Below, piece by piece: positions 12,335 through 15,461 of a stretch of 15,461 bases of DNA. The first letter of the stretch is position 1. The number at the start of each line of letters is the position of its first letter. The translations under genes were made by a program, and so were the position numbers. Under the pieces are notes generated by a model. The model saw only the letters and a program-made list of their open reading frames with translations, did not search any database and was not told where the DNA came from. Source of the DNA: Deltaproteobacteria bacterium (GTDB taxonomy: Bacteria; Desulfobacterota; DSM-4660; Desulfatiglandales; B25-G16); the NCBI GenBank assembly GCA_019308645.1, contig JAFDHR010000031.1, positions 1-15,461 on the forward strand. The letters are read 5' to 3'.

Positions 12335-12548
12335 GTAATTGCTCAAAATCCTGTGGAAATTTACTGCTTTTTTAGGGCATGGGTATCTTTTTTTGCTTAT
12401 GCCCTTAAATATAACTTAAGATTAGTTGTCATTTCAAAATTGGGTAATTGCTATTACCCAATTTTGAAATGACATGGTAAGGCTCCCTGTAAGAAGGGCA
12501 TAACAAAAAAAGACACCCATGTCCTTCCTTAAATTATTGAGCAGATAC
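12335..12548 (+). mobile_element. MITE-like palindromic repeat, copy 2 (short, complete form)
   Basis: The clearest copy, about 214 bp and almost entirely self-complementary. The outer termini GTAATTGCTCAA (12335-12346) and TTGAGCAGATAC (12537-12548) are inverted repeats with 10 of 12 matches. Next come arms built on GGGCATGGG...TTATGCCCTT (about 12375-12405) and AAGGGCATAAC...CCCATGTCC (about 12494-12524). At the centre is a 21-bp perfect inverted repeat (12428-12448 with 12453-12473) around the loop TGCT. Each arm also carries its own GGGCAT/ATGCCC dyad. There is no coding capacity. An 8-bp direct repeat, CTAATGAT, flanks it. The single-stranded form should fold into a long hairpin. Confidence 0.85.
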
Positions 12549-12555
12549 TAATGAT
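12548..12555 (+). repeat. Right target-site duplication CTAATGAT of MITE copy 2
   Basis: Exact partner of 12326-12333. The first base overlaps the last base of the element as I have drawn it, so the true boundary may shift by one. Confidence 0.6.
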
Positions 12556-12589
12556 GTATATTCAACTTGAATAATTGTTTTTAAAGAGA

Positions 12590-12646
12590 CTCGTGCGCGA
12601 TTCTCATGCATGAATCCATTGTACGCGAGGCTTTTCAATAAAAGCC
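12590..12646 (+). promoter_or_regulatory. Possible structured leader before the PilZ gene
   Basis: The leader contains an irregular stem pairing CTCGTG (12590-12595) with CGCGAG (12624-12629) and GATTC (12599-12603) with GAATC (12612-12616). An overlapping or adjacent 7-bp hairpin pairs GGCTTTT with AAAAGCC (12629-12646, loop CAAT). It does not match the GEMM or preQ1 riboswitch consensus as I know them. It may be incidental. Confidence 0.25.
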
Positions 12647-12705
12647 ATGAAGGTATGATCTGGAACGCTGTTTCTCTCAAATAGCGCACGGTAGAAGGTT
12701 GGTGT

Positions 12706-13044
12706 ATGAAAAACGATTTTACCGAAAAGAGATCAGAACCCCGAAGCATCATAGATCAATATCATAGTGTAGAATTTTCATTACATGACTGCGCGTTTAC
12801 GTATCAATTCAAAATTTGGGATATATCATCAAAAGGAATATGTGTATTGGTAAAGGAAGACTCTAATTTGTTGAATTATTTAAAGGTTGGTTCTGTATCG
12901 GAACTGAAATACTACACGAATAATGCCTTAAAACCTATTGAATATTTAAAAACAAAGATCAGACATATCACGAAAGATGAAGAAGGAAGATTTAAAGGGC
13001 TTTATTTGGTTGGATTATCTATTCTTGAACCTCCAAAACTCTAA
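12706..13044 (+). CDS. PilZ-domain protein (putative cyclic di-GMP receptor)
   Basis: A 112-aa stand-alone PilZ domain, expected to bind cyclic di-GMP and act as a small effector. The two ligand motifs are present: RxxxR (Arg9 and Arg13 in EKRSEPRS) and DxSxxG (Asp39, Ser41, Gly44 in WDISSKGICV). The remaining sequence fits a beta-barrel ending near VGLSILEPP. There is no signal peptide or attached output domain. Start ATG 12706 has AAGG 7 nt upstream. It is separated by about 150 bp from repeat copy 2 and by 94 bp from the TPM gene. A link to the TPM/LemA genes is possible but not shown, as the gap has no clear terminator or promoter. Its partner and target process are unknown. Confidence 0.85.
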   Translation: MKNDFTEKRSEPRSIIDQYHSVEFSLHDCAFTYQFKIWDISSKGICVLVKEDSNLLNYLKVGSVSELKYYTNNALKPIEYLKTKIRHITKDEEGRFKGLYLVGLSILEPPKL

Positions 13045-13138
13045 TTAACAACGATTCCCACATGCGATTTTTCTCTCCTATGGGATCTTTGCATAAAAGG
13101 TTGCCATTTTTTCACTTTCTATGTATGTAAAATATACT

Positions 13139-13930
13139 ATGAACCAAAGAAAATCTGACGTGAAATTTAAGACCTCTCTTTCACTTTTCATTATTATACT
13201 ATTGCTCCATGGTTTCCTGCTCACTTCAGCAGGGGCCCAGAAGTTTCCTGAACCAAGGGGAGCTGTCAATGATTATGCCGGAATTATTGCACCGCAATAT
13301 GAACGTCCTATGGATCTGCTTGCCCGTGAAGTATTACAGAAAACCGGGACCTCCGTCGTTGTTGTCACCCTGAAAAGTATTGAAGGCAATGACCCTGCCG
13401 ATTATGCAAACAGGCTGTATGAGGCATGGGGTATTGGAAAGAAGGGAGAAGATAAAGGAGTGCTTATTTTGCTTGCCCTTGAGGAACGTAGGGTACGGAT
13501 TGAAACTGGCTATGGTGTTGAAGGAATCTTACCTGACGGACTGGTTGGCGAGATACTCGATACCTATGTGGTGCCATATCTCAAGAAGGGTAACTACGAC
13601 AAGGGCCTGTCAAACGCTGTAGTAGCTGTATCATCAGTGATTGCGAAAGATGCAGGCATTTCTCTCGCTGGACGCAGCACAACAAACTATCAAACGAAAA
13701 AAAAGATACAAGAAAGACCGCGCATCAATCTATTTTCTCTCATCCTGTTTTTCATCGTTTTGTCAATGCTCCTTGGCACGAGACGGGGGAGGGCAATCCT
13801 TCCCTTCATCCTGCTCATGTTCTTGGCTGGAGGCAGAGGTGGCGGCGGTGGCTTTGGAGGCTTTGGCGGTGGCTTTGGAGGCTTTGGCGGAGGTATGAGC
13901 GGTGGAGGAGGCGCAGGCCGTGGATTTTAA
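13139..13930 (+). CDS. TPM-domain (YgcG-like) exported membrane protein
   Basis: A 263-aa envelope protein. A signal peptide or N-terminal anchor (about 9-33) ends SAGA before Gln34. The TPM domain (about 40-170) shows the family motifs VNDYAGII, TGTSVVVVTL, WGIGKKGEDKGVLILLA, RRVRIETGYGVEGILPDG and GNYDKGL. Two hydrophobic helices follow (about 197-212 and 218-230), then a Gly/Phe-rich tail ending SGGGGAGRGF. The architecture is typical of the TPM proteins often encoded next to LemA; TPM domains occur in the PSII-repair protein Psb32 and in YgcG, with biochemical role uncertain. Start is unsure: ATG 13121, ATG 13139 and GTG 13160 are all in frame and none has a clear Shine-Dalgarno sequence. 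The stop lies 13 bp before the nucleotidyltransferase-like gene. Confidence 0.85.
   Translation: MNQRKSDVKFKTSLSLFIIILLLHGFLLTSAGAQKFPEPRGAVNDYAGIIAPQYERPMDLLAREVLQKTGTSVVVVTLKSIEGNDPADYANRLYEAWGIGKKGEDKGVLILLALEERRVRIETGYGVEGILPDGLVGEILDTYVVPYLKKGNYDKGLSNAVVAVSSVIAKDAGISLAGRSTTNYQTKKKIQERPRINLFSLILFFIVLSMLLGTRRGRAILPFILLMFLAGGRGGGGGFGGFGGGFGGFGGGMSGGGGAGRGF
13844..13885 (+). repeat. Perfect 21-bp tandem duplication in the Gly/Phe-rich tail
   Basis: Two identical 21-bp units (13844-13864 and 13865-13885) encode GGGFGGF-type heptads in the TPM protein tail. The low-complexity unit could vary in copy number by slippage without a frame shift. Confidence 0.85.
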
Positions 13931-13943
13931 AGAGAGGTAAACG

Positions 13944-14672
13944 ATGACCAAAATAAAAAAGCCGGAAGAGATCTTTGATGAAATAACCAAGGATTTTAAG
14001 ACAATCTTTGAAGATGCCCTCGTTTCCATCGTGCTTTATGGTAGTGGTGCAGGAAGTGACTTCAATCCTGGCACATCGGATTTAAATTTTTGTATAATCG
14101 TTTCAGAAGAGGCTATAGATTCCCTGGATCGAGCTTTTGAAACGGTATCTCGATGGAGGAAAAGGAATGTGGCCACCCCTTTGTTCATGACACAACCGTA
14201 TATCCAGTCTTCCCTGGATTCATACCCCCTCGAATTCCTCAACATAAAGAAAAACTACATCCTTGTGTATGGCAAAGATGTACTCAAAGACATTTCCATA
14301 GAAGGTCCTCATCTCAGGCTTCAGTGTGAACGGGAAATCAAAGGTAAACTCCTCCTTTTGCGGGAAGGCTTTCTGGAGACAGAGGGAAAACAAAAGAGGA
14401 TCAAGGAATTAATAAAAGCGTCAATAACGGCCTTTATATCTATCTTTAATGGGCTTTTATACCTGAAGGGTATTGAAATACCCCCAACCAGGAGGGAGAT
14501 TATACAATCTGTTGCAAAAGAAATACCTATCAACCAGGAGATTTTTATGAAATGCCTGGATATAAAGCAAGGCAAGTCGGAGTTTTCATCATCCGAAGTA
14601 AAGGATCTCTTTAAGGCCTATATGGTGGAGGCAAGAAAATTATGGGCGGTTGTTGACAAAATGGAAATTTAA
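13944..14672 (+). CDS. Nucleotidyltransferase-fold protein
   Basis: A 242-aa predicted cytoplasmic protein. The N-terminal part resembles a minimal polymerase-beta-like nucleotidyltransferase: VLYGSGAGSDFNPGTSDLNFCIIV (in two parts, about 30-53) carries the Gly33-Ser34 motif and then Ser45-Asp46-Leu47-Asn48. The family normally has GSx(8-10)DxD, so the second acidic residue is replaced by Asn here. Nucleotidyl transfer may therefore be weak or lost. The C-terminal half (about 125-242) is helical, as in proteins that pair this fold with a helical substrate domain. AGAGAGG lies 6 nt before the ATG. It sits between the TPM and lemA genes with gaps of 13 and 15 bp, so it almost certainly shares their transcript and perhaps their process. 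Confidence 0.78.
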   Translation: MTKIKKPEEIFDEITKDFKTIFEDALVSIVLYGSGAGSDFNPGTSDLNFCIIVSEEAIDSLDRAFETVSRWRKRNVATPLFMTQPYIQSSLDSYPLEFLNIKKNYILVYGKDVLKDISIEGPHLRLQCEREIKGKLLLLREGFLETEGKQKRIKELIKASITAFISIFNGLLYLKGIEIPPTRREIIQSVAKEIPINQEIFMKCLDIKQGKSEFSSSEVKDLFKAYMVEARKLWAVVDKMEI

Positions 14673-14687
14673 GCAAGGAGGGTACTG

Positions 14688-15266
14688 ATGACCAAAGGAA
14701 CAAGAAATCTCGTTATCGCTCTTGCGATAATTGTTATTATTCTCTTCTCAATGTATTCTTTTTTTAAGGGCACCTATAATACCTTTGTGACGCTTGATGA
14801 GACGGTTAAGGCATCATGGGCGCAGGTCGAAAATCAGCTACAGAGACGATATGACCTCATCCCAAACCTTGTGGAAACTGTAAAAGGGTATGCAAAGCAG
14901 GAAAGAGACGTGTTTATCAATGTAACCAAGGCGCGATCACAGGTTGGGAGCGCAGGGAATATACCGGATAAGATTAAGGCAAACAATAAACTCTCAGGGG
15001 CCTTGAGCAGATTACTTTTTGTAGTGGAAAGATATCCTGATCTCAAGTCAAATCAAAACTTTATGAGGCTTCAGGATGAACTGGCAGGCACAGAGAACAG
15101 AATATCTGTTGAAAGAAGACGCTATAATGAGTCGGTAAAGGCCTACAATGTGAAAATAAGAAGCTTTCCAGCAAATATTCTCGCTGGGATGTATGGGTTT
15201 AGCAAGGCCACCTTTTTTGAAATTCCCGCAGAAGCAAAGGCCACACCCAAGGTTAAATTTGAATGA
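14688..15266 (+). CDS. lemA: LemA family protein
   Basis: A 192-aa membrane-anchored protein. An N-terminal transmembrane helix (about 8-26) leads into the LemA helical bundle with its hallmark segments: YNTFVTLDETVKASWAQVENQLQRR (about 30-54, in parts), YDLIPNLVETVKGYAKQE, ALSRLLFVVERYPDLKSNQNF, then LQDELAGTENRISVERRRYNESVKAYN and FPANILAGMYGF. The family has an outside-facing helical domain, and its molecular role is still unclear. The length is normal. AAGGAGG a few bases upstream of the ATG is the strongest Shine-Dalgarno sequence in the window. It ends the PilZ/TPM/nucleotidyltransferase-like/LemA run. Repeat copy 3 begins 63 bp after the stop. Confidence 0.95.
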   Translation: MTKGTRNLVIALAIIVIILFSMYSFFKGTYNTFVTLDETVKASWAQVENQLQRRYDLIPNLVETVKGYAKQERDVFINVTKARSQVGSAGNIPDKIKANNKLSGALSRLLFVVERYPDLKSNQNFMRLQDELAGTENRISVERRRYNESVKAYNVKIRSFPANILAGMYGFSKATFFEIPAEAKATPKVKFE

Positions 15267-15328
15267 TTGATTGAGTATCAAAAACACAGGGAAGGGGTAA
15301 AAAACGTAGCCTTCAGCCAAAAATTTAC

Positions 15329-15461
15329 GTAATTGCTCAAAATCCTATGGAAATTTACTGCTTTTTTAGGGCATGGGTATCTTTTTTTGCTTATGCCCTT
15401 AAATATAACTTAAGCTTAGTTGTCGTTTCAAAATTGGGTAATATAGACGGAGCATATGATT
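15329..15461 (+). mobile_element. MITE-like palindromic repeat, copy 3 (cut by the window end)
   Basis: The left 133 bp of a third copy in the same orientation. It starts GTAATTGCTCAA as copy 2 does, shares the next roughly 40 bp and the GGGCATGGG arm, and continues into the inner repeat (TTTCAAAATTGGGTAAT). It then reads ATAGACGGAGCATATGATT, matching the start of the long-form insert of copy 1, so it is probably a long form. Its right half lies outside the window. Confidence 0.8.

Noticed and set aside
12335..12548. CRISPR-type repeat array
   Set aside because: The repeats are long palindromes separated by 3-10 kb, not regularly spaced short direct repeats.
13128..13138. Promoter (TAAAAT or TATACT) just before the TPM start
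   Set aside because: No -35 lies at an acceptable distance (TTGCCA at 13101 is 21 bp or more away), so I could not support it.
13763..14029. Minus-strand reading frame across the TPM tail
   Set aside because: It is an antisense shadow of the Gly/Phe-coding tandem repeat, giving an Ala/Ser/Lys-rich product.

Overview
The window looks like chromosomal DNA from an AT-rich Gram-negative bacterium. Evidence for an outer membrane is a TPR/CsgG lipoprotein with a lipobox and several exported envelope proteins. The gene mix (PAS histidine kinase, FlgT/CsgG-type envelope proteins, FN3 repeats, PilZ, TPM and LemA) would suit an environmental lineage such as Planctomycetota (anammox-type), Desulfobacterota or Nitrospirota. 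No gene here fixes the taxon, so this is only a guess. There is no phage, CRISPR array or complete insertion sequence. The only mobile DNA seen is a short non-autonomous repeat present three times.

Layout. 1-223 is non-coding with two hairpins. 224-1384 encodes a soluble PAS histidine kinase, closed by a strong intrinsic terminator (1507-1538). 1619-2017 encodes a VanZ-like membrane protein. Repeat copy 1 follows (2062-2354). 2650-8207 is a three-gene envelope operon behind a sigma70-type promoter: an exported FlgT-N-like protein, a TPR lipoprotein with a CsgG-like domain, and an exported protein fusing a TolB/CsgG-like N-terminus to six fibronectin type III domains. 8234-9876 encodes an O6-alkylguanine-DNA alkyltransferase and an acyl-carrier-protein malonyltransferase-like enzyme. 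A minus-strand block (11517 down to 9902) carries tRNA-Met(CAT), a small HExxH protein, an FmdB-type zinc ribbon protein and an unknown protein. The plus strand resumes with a cysteine-rich zinc ribbon protein and QueD (11664-12329), then repeat copy 2, then PilZ, TPM-domain, nucleotidyltransferase-like and LemA genes (12706-15266), then repeat copy 3, which runs off the window end.

Two things stand out. First, the repeat is a near-complete palindrome with three nested inverted-repeat layers. It exists in a short form (copy 2) and a long form (copy 1, probably copy 3). Copy 2 is flanked by an exact 8-bp direct repeat that includes the queD stop codon, as expected of a transposed MITE. All three copies have the same orientation and sit just 3' of a plus-strand gene. 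Second, the three-gene FlgT/CsgG/FN3 module looks like an outer-membrane or cell-surface system, yet no flagellar or curli genes lie beside it. The PilZ-TPM-nucleotidyltransferase-LemA group may be a second envelope-related unit, and it lies between two direct copies of the repeat.
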